Shown: positions 26,163 through 34,994 of the stretch, in pieces | Numbering within the stretch: position 1 is the first letter of the stretch | Layout: every line of letters starts with the position of its first letter | DNA from: Arthrobacter hankyongi | Lineage (GTDB): Bacteria; Actinomycetota; Actinomycetes; Actinomycetales; Micrococcaceae | Reading direction: 5' to 3' | DNA length: 64,000 bases | NCBI RefSeq assembly: GCF_022012395.1 | Contig: NZ_JAKLTQ010000016.1 | Location: 1 to 64,000, forward strand | Notes under the pieces: generated by a model | Seen by the model: the letters and a program-made list of their open reading frames with translations, nothing else | Told to the model about the DNA's origin: nothing | The model's database searches: none | Position numbers and translations under genes: made by a program

Positions 26163-27107
26163 ATGGCAACCATTGTGAACACGGGCGGCACTTCGACCGC
26201 AGGGGCACGTGCCGCAGGGGACGCCGCCTACGCCCGCCGCGACAAGTGGCAGCGGCGCATGCCGCTGCTGCCGGCGCTGATCTTTACGATCATCCTGACC
26301 CAGATTCCGTTCCTCCTTACCATCTGGTATTCCTTGAGGTCCTGGAACCTGCTTAACCCGGCATCCGACGTCTTCGTGGGCCTGCAGAACTATGCGGCGA
26401 TCTTCACCGACCGCACCTTCCGTCAGGTAGCAGTCAACAGTGTCCTCTACACACTGGGCTGTGTGGCGTTCGCCATGCTGCTGGGTATCGGGCTGGCCTT
26501 GTTGCTGGACCGGAAGTTCCTTGGACAGGGCGTGGTACGGACCCTGCTGATCACCCCGTTCCTGATCATGCCGGTGGTCAGCGGGGTGCTTTGGTCCATC
26601 TCGATGTTCAACCCCACCTATGGCCTCGTGAACTGGTTCATCGGACTGTTCGGTATCCCGGCGGTGGCCTGGACTTCCCAGTATCCAATCCTCTCGGTCC
26701 TGACCGCCTTGGTGTGGCAATGGACGCCGTTCATGATGCTCCTGGTCCTGGCCGGCCTGCAGAGCCAGCCCAAGGACGTGCTCGAAGCCGCCCAAGTGGA
26801 CGGTGCGTCCCCGCTGAACACGTTCTTCTACCTCACCCTTCCGCATCTGCGCCGCTACATTGAACTCGGCGTGCTCCTGGGCGCGATCTATGTGGTGAAC
26901 ACCTTCGACCAGATTTATGTGATGACCGCCGGCGGTCCGGGTACGCAAAGCGCGAACCTGCCGTACTACATCTACCAACGGGCCTTCCTCGGTTTCGACG
27001 TCGGTGAAGCGGCGGCCATGGGTGTGGTCGTTGTGGTGGCGACCATCATTATCGCCACCATTGCCCTGCGCCTTATCTTCAAGAGCTTCATGAGCACGGA
27101 GCAGTGA
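26163..27107 (+). CDS. Polyol ABC transporter permease 1 (MtlF-like)
   Basis: A 314-residue inner-membrane permease with six hydrophobic segments. The EAA loop that contacts the ATPase is LEAAQVDGASPLNTFFYLTL near residue 210. An N-terminal cytoplasmic extension of about 40 residues (RRDKWQRR) precedes the first helix at PLLPALIFTIILTQIPFLLT. ATG 26163 has GGGAAG upstream and begins 5 nt after the binding-protein stop. It pairs with the next gene to form the channel. Confidence 0.92.
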   Translation: MATIVNTGGTSTAGARAAGDAAYARRDKWQRRMPLLPALIFTIILTQIPFLLTIWYSLRSWNLLNPASDVFVGLQNYAAIFTDRTFRQVAVNSVLYTLGCVAFAMLLGIGLALLLDRKFLGQGVVRTLLITPFLIMPVVSGVLWSISMFNPTYGLVNWFIGLFGIPAVAWTSQYPILSVLTALVWQWTPFMMLLVLAGLQSQPKDVLEAAQVDGASPLNTFFYLTLPHLRRYIELGVLLGAIYVVNTFDQIYVMTAGGPGTQSANLPYYIYQRAFLGFDVGEAAAMGVVVVVATIIIATIALRLIFKSFMSTEQ

Positions 27108-27111
27108 TCCT

Positions 27112-28002
27112 ATGGCCACCGAAACCCCTATCACCGACTCCTCGACTGCCGCAGGCCCTAACGGCTCCGCCCGCACCGCCGGCCCGGGCCGGCGCCGGAT
27201 CGGCTCGGGAGTACTGACCCTGTTCACCTGGCTGGTAGCCCTGGTGTTCTTCCTGCCAGTGCTGTGGATGGTGCTGAGTTCCTTCAAGCAGGAAGCGGAT
27301 GCGTCCTCGAACCCACCCACGTTCTTCTTTGTCCCGACCCTGGACCAGTACTCCGAAGTTCTGGCGTCCGGCGTCGGCAGCTACTTTTTGAACTCGATCA
27401 TCGCCACGGCGATCTCGACGCTGTTCGTGCTGGTGCTGGCCGTCCCGGCCGCATATGCGGTGAGCATCCGGCCGGTGGAGAAGACCCAGGACGTCCTGTT
27501 CTTCTTCATCTCGACCAGGATGCTGCCGGTGGTGGCCGTGATCGTGCCGATCTACGTGATAGCCGGCCGGCTCGGGGTCCTTGACAACATCTGGACCCTG
27601 GTGTTCCTGTACACCGCAATGAACCTGCCGCTGGCGGTGTGGATGATGCGTTCGTTCTTCCAGGAGGTGCCGCGGGAGGTGCTGGAGGCCGCGCAGATGG
27701 ACGGGGCCAGCCTGCTCACTACGATGCAGAGAATCCTGCTTCCGATGGTTGCCCCGGGGGTTGCCGCCACCGCGCTGTTGTGTGTGATCTTCGCGTGGAA
27801 CGAGTTCTTCCTGGCCTTGATCCTCACCGCTGTCAATGCGGCGACGGTGCCCGTGATGATTGTGTCCAACATGACCAGTGAAGGACTCTTCCTGGCCAAG
27901 CTCTCGGCGGCCAGCGTACTGGCCTCGCTACCGGTGATCATCGCCGGGTGGATCGCCCAGAAACAATTGGTGCGCGGGCTGTCCATGGGCGCGATCAAGT
28001 AG
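27112..28002 (+). CDS. Polyol ABC transporter permease 2 (MtlG-like)
   Basis: A 296-residue permease, the second half of the channel. After a Pro/Gly-rich N-terminus there are six membrane segments, with FLPVLWMVLSSFK in helix 1 and the EAA loop EVLEAAQMDGASLLTTMQRI. It begins 4 nt after the stop of permease 1, so the two are translationally linked. It ends in the usual permease tail QKQLVRGLSMGAIK. A hairpin follows. The operon has no ATPase gene; the likely one lies convergently at 28125. Confidence 0.92.
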   Translation: MATETPITDSSTAAGPNGSARTAGPGRRRIGSGVLTLFTWLVALVFFLPVLWMVLSSFKQEADASSNPPTFFFVPTLDQYSEVLASGVGSYFLNSIIATAISTLFVLVLAVPAAYAVSIRPVEKTQDVLFFFISTRMLPVVAVIVPIYVIAGRLGVLDNIWTLVFLYTAMNLPLAVWMMRSFFQEVPREVLEAAQMDGASLLTTMQRILLPMVAPGVAATALLCVIFAWNEFFLALILTAVNAATVPVMIVSNMTSEGLFLAKLSAASVLASLPVIIAGWIAQKQLVRGLSMGAIK

Positions 28003-28037
28003 CGCGTTCTTTCCGAGGATCTTCCCTCGAAAGACGC

Positions 28038-28072
28038 TCCGGCCCGGTCCCCGCAAAGGCGGCCGGGCCGGA
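28038..28072. terminator. Bidirectional terminator
   Basis: TCCGGCCCGG (28038-28047) pairs perfectly with 28063-28072, and an inner CCGC/GCGG pairing closes the loop. It lies between the permease operon and the convergent ATPase gene. Confidence 0.8.
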
Positions 28073-28124
28073 CTGCGTTAACTGCCGGGAGACGAGCCAG
28101 AACCTCACCGGGTCCTGGCTCCGC

Positions 28125-29270
<1,146 letters not shown>

Positions 29271-29345
29271 GATGTAGAGCCTCTTTCCCGGCGGTCGGGC
29301 ACCGGACGATCCGAAGGAAGACCATGCATGGTGTGACCTGCGCCA

Positions 29346-29381
29346 TACACATATGAGATAGTACCGACAATCATTTGTGAT
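29346..29381. promoter_or_regulatory. Pair of candidate SorC-type operators upstream of ATPase gene
   Basis: The reverse strand at 29346-29357 reads CTCATATGTGTA. The forward strand at 29370-29381 reads ATCATTTGTGAT. Both fit the CTCAWWTGTGAK motif (10-11 of 12). They lie about 75-110 bp upstream of the ATPase start, so they link this detached gene to the regulator at 23.6-24.6 kb. Confidence 0.55.
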
Positions 29382-29514
29382 GACTACTGCGGTGAGGCGC
29401 ATATGGCATGAAATGGCCGACTCCGGAGCAGCGTTATGCGGCGAAGCCCGCGGCTGTACCGACGAGCACCGATGTAACGCTCCGTTCCAGCAAGGGGCTG
29501 ACAGAATAGTCCCC

Positions 29515-29946
29515 ATGCCTGAAAAGCCGGAGGTCCCGGATCGACCAAGGACGAGGCGGCTGATCCTGTGCATGATGGCGCTGGCCACCATTGTGCTTGG
29601 TCTGTCCGTCCGCTCAGCCGGCACTGCGGCATGGACCAACCCGGCCGGCGATGCCTTATATGCCGTCCTGGTTTACGTCGTCGTCGCGCTTTTGGTTCCG
29701 CGGAAGCCCGCGAGGCTGGTCGCGATGGTCGCCGCTGCCGTGTGCTTTGCCATCGAGTTCTTCCAGCTCACGGGACTTCCGGCTGAACTCGGCAACTGGC
29801 TGCCTCCAGTCCGGCTGCTGCTCGGAACAACCTTCGGCGCGGCCGACCTTATCGCCTACGCCGGCGGCACCGCAATGGCGTATGTAGCGGATTCGCTGGT
29901 CTTGCGGGCCGCTCGAACCCTGGCGACGCCGGCCTCTCCACGATGA
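29515..29946 (+). CDS. DUF2809-family small membrane protein
   Basis: A 143-residue protein with four hydrophobic segments. The features AGDALYAVLVYVVVALLVP, FAIEFFQLTG and LLLGTTFGAADLIAYAGG fit the DUF2809 family, whose function is unknown. ATG 29515 is chosen from the length of the family; the ribosome-binding site is poor (AGGGG is far upstream). It is divergent from the ATPase gene, and its 3' end is convergent with the MFS gene. Confidence 0.75.
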   Translation: MPEKPEVPDRPRTRRLILCMMALATIVLGLSVRSAGTAAWTNPAGDALYAVLVYVVVALLVPRKPARLVAMVAAAVCFAIEFFQLTGLPAELGNWLPPVRLLLGTTFGAADLIAYAGGTAMAYVADSLVLRAARTLATPASPR

Positions 29947-29984
29947 CCGCAAGGCCGGACCTGCCGCCCGCCTTGTCCCGGAGT

Positions 29985-31223
29985 TCAGTTCCCCGGTCGG
30001 GAAGTGACCGGCCGATGACCCGAGGCTGTGGGGGCGGCAGTGCCCGCGCGGTCCTGGCGCGCGGCGGCGACGGACAGCACTGCGATGGCGGCTGCTCCTG
30101 CCAGCAACGGGATCCGCGGATCCATGCTGGCGAGCAGGCCGGCGAGCAGCGTGCCGATCGAGCCGGAGGTGATCTTGAGCGCGGCAACCCAGATGAACAC
30201 CTGCCCTCTGGCCTGCCCGGGTGCGTTTTCGCTGCGGGCGGCCAGGGTGGCCGCGAAGAAGCTGGCGTTGAGGATTCCGGTGGCCGAATAGGCGGCGATG
30301 TTCAGGCCGAGGAGCGGGCTGGCAGCAGTGGCGGCGAGGCCGAGCGCGATGAGCGCGGCGAAAGACGGCATGAGGCGGCGGGGTTCCCCGCGCAGTGGGA
30401 AGACCATGACGGCGCCGGAGCCGAGGAGGTTTCCGAGGCCGTAGGCCGCAGCCAGTGCCGCTGCCGCAGCCGGCTCGAGGCCCAGCCGGGCTGCGGTGCC
30501 GACGGCGGCGATCGGCAGGGACGCGACGCTGCACGCGACCGACATGGTGAAGATGAGGGTACGGCGCAGGTCCGGGCTGGCCAGCATCAGCCGGATGGTT
30601 GCCCGGGCCGTGGGGACCTGGCCTGGATCACTGCCAGGGATGGCCGGGGCGGCCGGCAGCATAAGCACGGCGCCGGCCGCGGCGGCGGCGGCGCCGGCCA
30701 GACACAGGGCGGCGGTGGCGGGTGTGGCCGAGGCTGCGACGGCGGCGACGGCGGCGGGACCGACCGTTCCACCCAGGCCGTAGGTGGCCACATCCCATCC
30801 TTGCGCCCGGCGTTGGGCCCGCTGCCCGGAAGCCACCAGACCTGGCAGGCGGCTGCTTAGGCCGCCGGTGAGCAGCGGCCCGCAGGTTCCGGTCAGCGCC
30901 ACCAGGGCTGCGCTGACCGGGAAGGGTACGAGTCCGAAGGTCAGGACCGCGGTGGCGAAACAGAGCGCGTACAAGATGCACGCGGCCGCGATCGGCTGGC
31001 GGGCATCGGCGACGACGTCGACCCGCCTGGCGACCAGCGGGCCCAGCAGGTGCGGTGCGGTGAGGCAGGCGGCCAGCATGCCGCCGCGTGCCGCGGCGGC
31101 AGGGGTTGGGCCGTCCTGGGCGGCGACGAGCAGGATCAGCGCGATGATTCCGCCGCCGTCCGCGAGCCGGGCGAGCGAGGCAGCGGCGACGTAGCGGGGC
31201 AGGGGCGCGCCGCGGCCGCCCAT
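29985..31223 (-). CDS. MFS transporter
   Basis: A 412-residue carrier with about twelve hydrophobic, Ala-rich segments, and a typical GPLVARRVDVVADARQ loop 2-3. ATG 31223 shares one base with the TGA of the upstream dihydrodipicolinate-synthase-like gene (TGATG), so the two are translationally coupled. A longer upstream frame would run through that gene and is rejected. Direction and substrate cannot be read. It may export or import the compound handled by the coupled aldolase. Confidence 0.8.
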   Translation of the reverse strand: MGGRGAPLPRYVAAASLARLADGGGIIALILLVAAQDGPTPAAAARGGMLAACLTAPHLLGPLVARRVDVVADARQPIAAACILYALCFATAVLTFGLVPFPVSAALVALTGTCGPLLTGGLSSRLPGLVASGQRAQRRAQGWDVATYGLGGTVGPAAVAAVAASATPATAALCLAGAAAAAAGAVLMLPAAPAIPGSDPGQVPTARATIRLMLASPDLRRTLIFTMSVACSVASLPIAAVGTAARLGLEPAAAAALAAAYGLGNLLGSGAVMVFPLRGEPRRLMPSFAALIALGLAATAASPLLGLNIAAYSATGILNASFFAATLAARSENAPGQARGQVFIWVAALKITSGSIGTLLAGLLASMDPRIPLLAGAAAIAVLSVAAARQDRAGTAAPTASGHRPVTSRPGN

Positions 31224-32119
31224 CACTGCAGCCTGAGGCTGCCGAGGGTTTCCGCCACGGCCTGCCGGGCGTCCTGGTCCAGTTCGCGCAGCGGCCGGGG
31301 AAGGCTGGGCCGGGCCGTGAGGCCCAGCAGTTCGCTGGCGGTCGCCATGACGCGCAGGCTGCCGTGTCGGCGGAACAGTGTCCACAGCGGTTCCAGGTCA
31401 GCCGAGAGCCGGGTCGCCTCGGCACCCGAGCCATTCAGTGCGGCCTGGGTGATGGCTACCGCCACTTCCGGGAAGAGGCCGGCGACCACGCTGAACCAGG
31501 CATCCGCCCCGGCGATCAGCGCGGGCGCTGCGAACCAGTCACCGCTCACCCCGATGACCGTCCCGGGCCGCAGGGCGTTCCGGAGCGTCGTGATCCGTTC
31601 TTCTGCGTGCTCGGCGGGGGATGGCGGGATCTTCACCGCCGCGATGTTCGGTAGTTCGGCGATCGCCGCGTGGAGCTCGTCACTAAAGCTGAAGCCGGTG
31701 GTCGCCGGGTTGTCATAGACGCAGACCGGCACGGAGGCGGCGGCGGAGATGTCCTCGTACAGGCCGAAGACCTCGTCGTCCGTGAGCGGCTGGTACGACA
31801 CCGGGGCCAGGAGCACCGCGGCGGCGCCTTCCGCCTGGGCCTCGTCGACATACTGCCGGACCTGCTGGGTGCGGAGCGCGCCGACGCCGACCATCACCGG
31901 GGTGCCCGACGCGGCGTTCACCGCCACCCGGGCGACCCGCCGGCGCTGTTCACGGTCGAGATAGGCGTATCCACCGGTGCTGCCGAGCGCGCCAATGGAG
32001 TCGACGCCCGCCCGAACGGCACGCTCAACCATGGCGGCCACGGCGCGTTCATCAATGCCGGTCTCGGACGTCGGGGTCAAGGGGAAGGCACTCAGGCCTC
32101 GGAAACTGAACGAATTCAT
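31223..32119 (-). CDS. DapA-like aldolase (dihydrodipicolinate synthase family)
   Basis: A 298-residue class I aldolase of the DHDPS/N-acetylneuraminate lyase family. The Schiff-base Lys163 (AAVKIPP) and Tyr135 (VYDNPATTG) are present, as is the phosphate-like motif GSTGGYAYL, a variant of the family GTTGE. That variant and the transporter partner suggest a catabolic aldolase rather than the lysine-pathway DapA. It starts at ATG 32119 and is divergent from the MocR regulator at 32187 over a 67-bp promoter region. Confidence 0.87.
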   Translation of the reverse strand: MNSFSFRGLSAFPLTPTSETGIDERAVAAMVERAVRAGVDSIGALGSTGGYAYLDREQRRRVARVAVNAASGTPVMVGVGALRTQQVRQYVDEAQAEGAAAVLLAPVSYQPLTDDEVFGLYEDISAAASVPVCVYDNPATTGFSFSDELHAAIAELPNIAAVKIPPSPAEHAEERITTLRNALRPGTVIGVSGDWFAAPALIAGADAWFSVVAGLFPEVAVAITQAALNGSGAEATRLSADLEPLWTLFRRHGSLRVMATASELLGLTARPSLPRPLRELDQDARQAVAETLGSLRLQ

Positions 32120-32186
32120 GATTCCATCCTGAAGGCGCCACTGGACTTACGATAAGGCCAGATCTTCGAAAAATGATTGGACCACC

Positions 32187-33590
32187 GTGGCAACTGAACT
32201 CCCGATAGTGCTCGACCGCAGCAGTTCGGTGCCGCTGACGGTCCAGCTCGCGCAGACACTGCGCACGGCGATCCTCGACGGGACCATCAAGCGGGACGAG
32301 GCCCTGCCCGCGACCCGGGCACTGGCCCGGACCCTGGGCATCTCGAGGGGTACCGTGGTGACTGCCTACGACCAGCTCCTTGGCGAGGGCTACCTGCTGG
32401 CGCACCCGCGCCGGGGCACGCTTGTGTCCCTCGAGTTCCCGGCGGCAGCCGGTGACCGCCGTCCGTCCGCGGCCCTCCCGGCCGGCCCGGCGCCGGGGGA
32501 GGCCGCCGAACCGTGGGCGGATCTGGTGCCGGGGCATCCGAGCCCGCGGGGATTGGCCGACGCGGCCTGGAAGGCGGCGTGGCGGCGGGCCGTCAACGAA
32601 TCCGACCGGGCCTGGCTACCTCCGGCGGCGGGTACCGCGGAGCTGCGGCGCGCTATCGCCGGCCATCTCCGCCGGGCCCGCGGGCTGGCCTGCCAGCCAA
32701 GCGACGTGATCGTCACGGCCGGGACGAGCGAGGCACTGCTGCTCCTGGCGATCGGGCTGAAGCCCGAAGGCCGGGCGCTGCGCATCGCCGTCGAGGATCC
32801 GGGCTATCCGACGGCCCGGCGGGTGCTTCAGGCAGCCGGCGTCGATATTCAGGGCGTTGGCGCCACCATGGACGGAATGGATCCGGGCCGGCTGCAGGCA
32901 CTCGATCCGCTGCCCGATGCCGTGCTGGCGACCCCGAGCCATCAGTACCCGCTCGGCGGCCGCATGAGTGTCCAGGAACGGGCCGACCTGCTCGCCTGGG
33001 CAGCCGGGCACGGCGTCATCGTCATTGAGGACGACTATGACAGCGAGTTCCGGCATGCCAGGATGCCGCTTCCGGCCATGGCGTCGCTGGACGCGGCAGG
33101 CGTCACCGTGCTGGTGGGGACGTTCTCGAAAGTGCTGACACCGTGGCTGCGATGCGGCTATCTCGTCGCCTTCGGGGTGCTGGGCGGGCGGCTGCGCCGG
33201 GCGCGGGCGGCCTTGGACACGCCTGTCTCCGGCATCCAGCAGCAGGCTCTAGCGTACTTCATCGACTCTGGCGGCCTGGCCCGGCATATTGCACGGACCC
33301 GCCGTGAGTACGCTCACCGGCGGCAGTTGGTCCTCGCAAAGCTCGGGCAGCTGCCGGGCGTCACGCTGGGCGGTCTGGATGGCGGACTGCACGTGATCGT
33401 GCAGTTTGCCCAACCCGCCGGTCCGCTCATTGCCGCGTTGGCCGAACGGGGTATCCGCGTCGCTTCGCTGGCCGACTACAGCGCGGACGGAGCGGCGCTG
33501 AACGGGCTGGTCATTGGGTACGGTGCACCCTCGGACCTGACCCTGTCGTCGGCGCTCAGCGTGATCGCCTCCCTGCTCGACGGCGGCTGA
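32187..33590 (+). CDS. MocR-type regulator (GntR HTH fused to aminotransferase-like domain)
   Basis: A 467-residue PdxR/MocR-family regulator. Residues 1-80 are a GntR winged helix (VPLTVQLAQTLRTAILDG, ALARTLGISRGTVVTAYDQL). After a linker comes a fold-type-I aminotransferase domain with VTAGTSEALLL, EDDYDSEFRH and the PLP Lys315 in GTFSKVLTPWLR. It starts at GTG 32187 with no clear ribosome-binding site. It is divergent from the DapA-like/MFS pair, which is its likely target. CTGGAC near 32143 and TTGGAC near 32177 might be half-sites of a direct-repeat operator, as MocR proteins use. Confidence 0.88.
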   Translation: MATELPIVLDRSSSVPLTVQLAQTLRTAILDGTIKRDEALPATRALARTLGISRGTVVTAYDQLLGEGYLLAHPRRGTLVSLEFPAAAGDRRPSAALPAGPAPGEAAEPWADLVPGHPSPRGLADAAWKAAWRRAVNESDRAWLPPAAGTAELRRAIAGHLRRARGLACQPSDVIVTAGTSEALLLLAIGLKPEGRALRIAVEDPGYPTARRVLQAAGVDIQGVGATMDGMDPGRLQALDPLPDAVLATPSHQYPLGGRMSVQERADLLAWAAGHGVIVIEDDYDSEFRHARMPLPAMASLDAAGVTVLVGTFSKVLTPWLRCGYLVAFGVLGGRLRRARAALDTPVSGIQQQALAYFIDSGGLARHIARTRREYAHRRQLVLAKLGQLPGVTLGGLDGGLHVIVQFAQPAGPLIAALAERGIRVASLADYSADGAALNGLVIGYGAPSDLTLSSALSVIASLLDGG

Positions 33591-33659
33591 CCGGCAAACC
33601 TCGAGCATGGCCGCCCCCGGGTCCGGCGGCGATTCAAACAGATGTGAACCGGGTTGCCG

Positions 33660-34967
33660 TCAGTACGCCAGGCCCAGCTGCCGCATCAGCCACGGCATTT
33701 CCCTGGCCAGTGCGGCGCTCCACAGCCGCCAGTTGTGTCCGCCCGAGGCCTTCTCGAAGGTGACGTCCATGCCCGCCTTCCTGGCCGCCGCATAGACCGG
33801 CAGCATTTCCGCCCCGTACTTGGCATCCGATTCGCCAGCCACGAATTTTCCCACGGTGCCCGGGAACTTACGCACAGCCAACACATCGAGGGCGTTCTGC
33901 CGGCTGAAGGCGGTCTTGTCGCCAGCGAAGTAGTCGCGCAGCAGCCTGGTGCGGCCGCCATGGACGTATGGTTCTGTTTCACCGGACATGTCCAGGAAAC
34001 GGGGATAGACCTGCGGATAGTTGGCCGCCAGCTGCATGGTGCAGGTCCCGCCCGAAGACAGCCCTGCGATGCCCCACTGCCTGCTGTTCGCCGTCCCGGC
34101 GCCCAGCGTTGTGCGGACCCACGCAGGCACGTCCACGGCCAGGTAGGTGGCGGACCTGGCCACCTGCGAATCCAGGCACAGCGGCCACTTGGCGGCGCCG
34201 CCCATCGACAGGTCCGGCATGATGACCACCGGCGCGAGGCCGTGGTGCTCAGCGGCGTAGCTGTCCATGGTTTCGGCCAGGTCCCCGGACGAAATCCAGG
34301 ATCCCGGTCCGCCCGGCTTGCCGTGGATCATGACCAGCACCGGCAGGTTGGTGTTCCCTGACCCGGCCAGGTACGCCGGCGGCAGGTACACGTAGGCCTT
34401 GCCGGCCCGGTAGCCCGAGACTTTGCCGGGGATCGCCACGTTGTAGATGCTGCCATGTCCGGGCAGGTCGGCCGGGGGCCTCCAGTTCCTTTCCGTGGTT
34501 GCCGGGATGGTCCGGGATCCGGCGTGCCGGGCGCCGGCCACCGCGGTGATCGACCCGGTGGCCAGGTCCTGGTCTGCGAACATACTCGCCACGGTGGGGT
34601 AGGCGGCATACTGCACGTTCGCCTGCGACACGGCGCCAACAGCCACGGTCAGGGCGGCGGCGACCGTGGCCAGCCGCCGGACGACACCGCCCGTGGTCAC
34701 CAGGCGGGGGACCAGCAGCAGGACGGCCGCCACAGCGGCACCGGCCCAGAGGTAGAGCACCCGGGGAAAGGACTCGTCCCACCATCCGTAGACCTGTTCC
34801 GCCAGGTACCAGAGCAGCACGGCGCCGGCTGCTCCGCCTATCAGGCCGAGGGGGCCGGACACACGCCAGAACCGCCGGCCGCCTGCCAGCAGCCATAGCA
34901 TCGCTGCCGCGGCCAGCAGGCTGATCGCCGTCGGCAGCGGGCCATCCACGAGCGAAAGGTGGGACAT
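33660..34967 (-). CDS. Membrane-anchored esterase (D-like/mycolyltransferase-type fold)
   Basis: A 435-residue protein. The N-terminal third (residues about 10-125) has four hydrophobic segments, as in corynebacterial and Arthrobacter membrane esterases. The rest is an alpha/beta hydrolase with VLVMIHGKPGGPGSW (oxyanion loop), the nucleophile elbow IAGLSSGGTCTMQLA and a late His in SGGHNWRLW. ATG 34967 follows AAAGGAG. The catalytic domain should face outside. It lies 27 nt downstream of the lysyl-PG-synthase-like gene, so the two probably form an operon that remodels the cell envelope (inference). Confidence 0.8.
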   Translation of the reverse strand: MSHLSLVDGPLPTAISLLAAAAMLWLLAGGRRFWRVSGPLGLIGGAAGAVLLWYLAEQVYGWWDESFPRVLYLWAGAAVAAVLLLVPRLVTTGGVVRRLATVAAALTVAVGAVSQANVQYAAYPTVASMFADQDLATGSITAVAGARHAGSRTIPATTERNWRPPADLPGHGSIYNVAIPGKVSGYRAGKAYVYLPPAYLAGSGNTNLPVLVMIHGKPGGPGSWISSGDLAETMDSYAAEHHGLAPVVIMPDLSMGGAAKWPLCLDSQVARSATYLAVDVPAWVRTTLGAGTANSRQWGIAGLSSGGTCTMQLAANYPQVYPRFLDMSGETEPYVHGGRTRLLRDYFAGDKTAFSRQNALDVLAVRKFPGTVGKFVAGESDAKYGAEMLPVYAAARKAGMDVTFEKASGGHNWRLWSAALAREMPWLMRQLGLAY

Positions 34968-34994
34968 GGTGCTCCTTTCCATCCCGGGTCGGGA

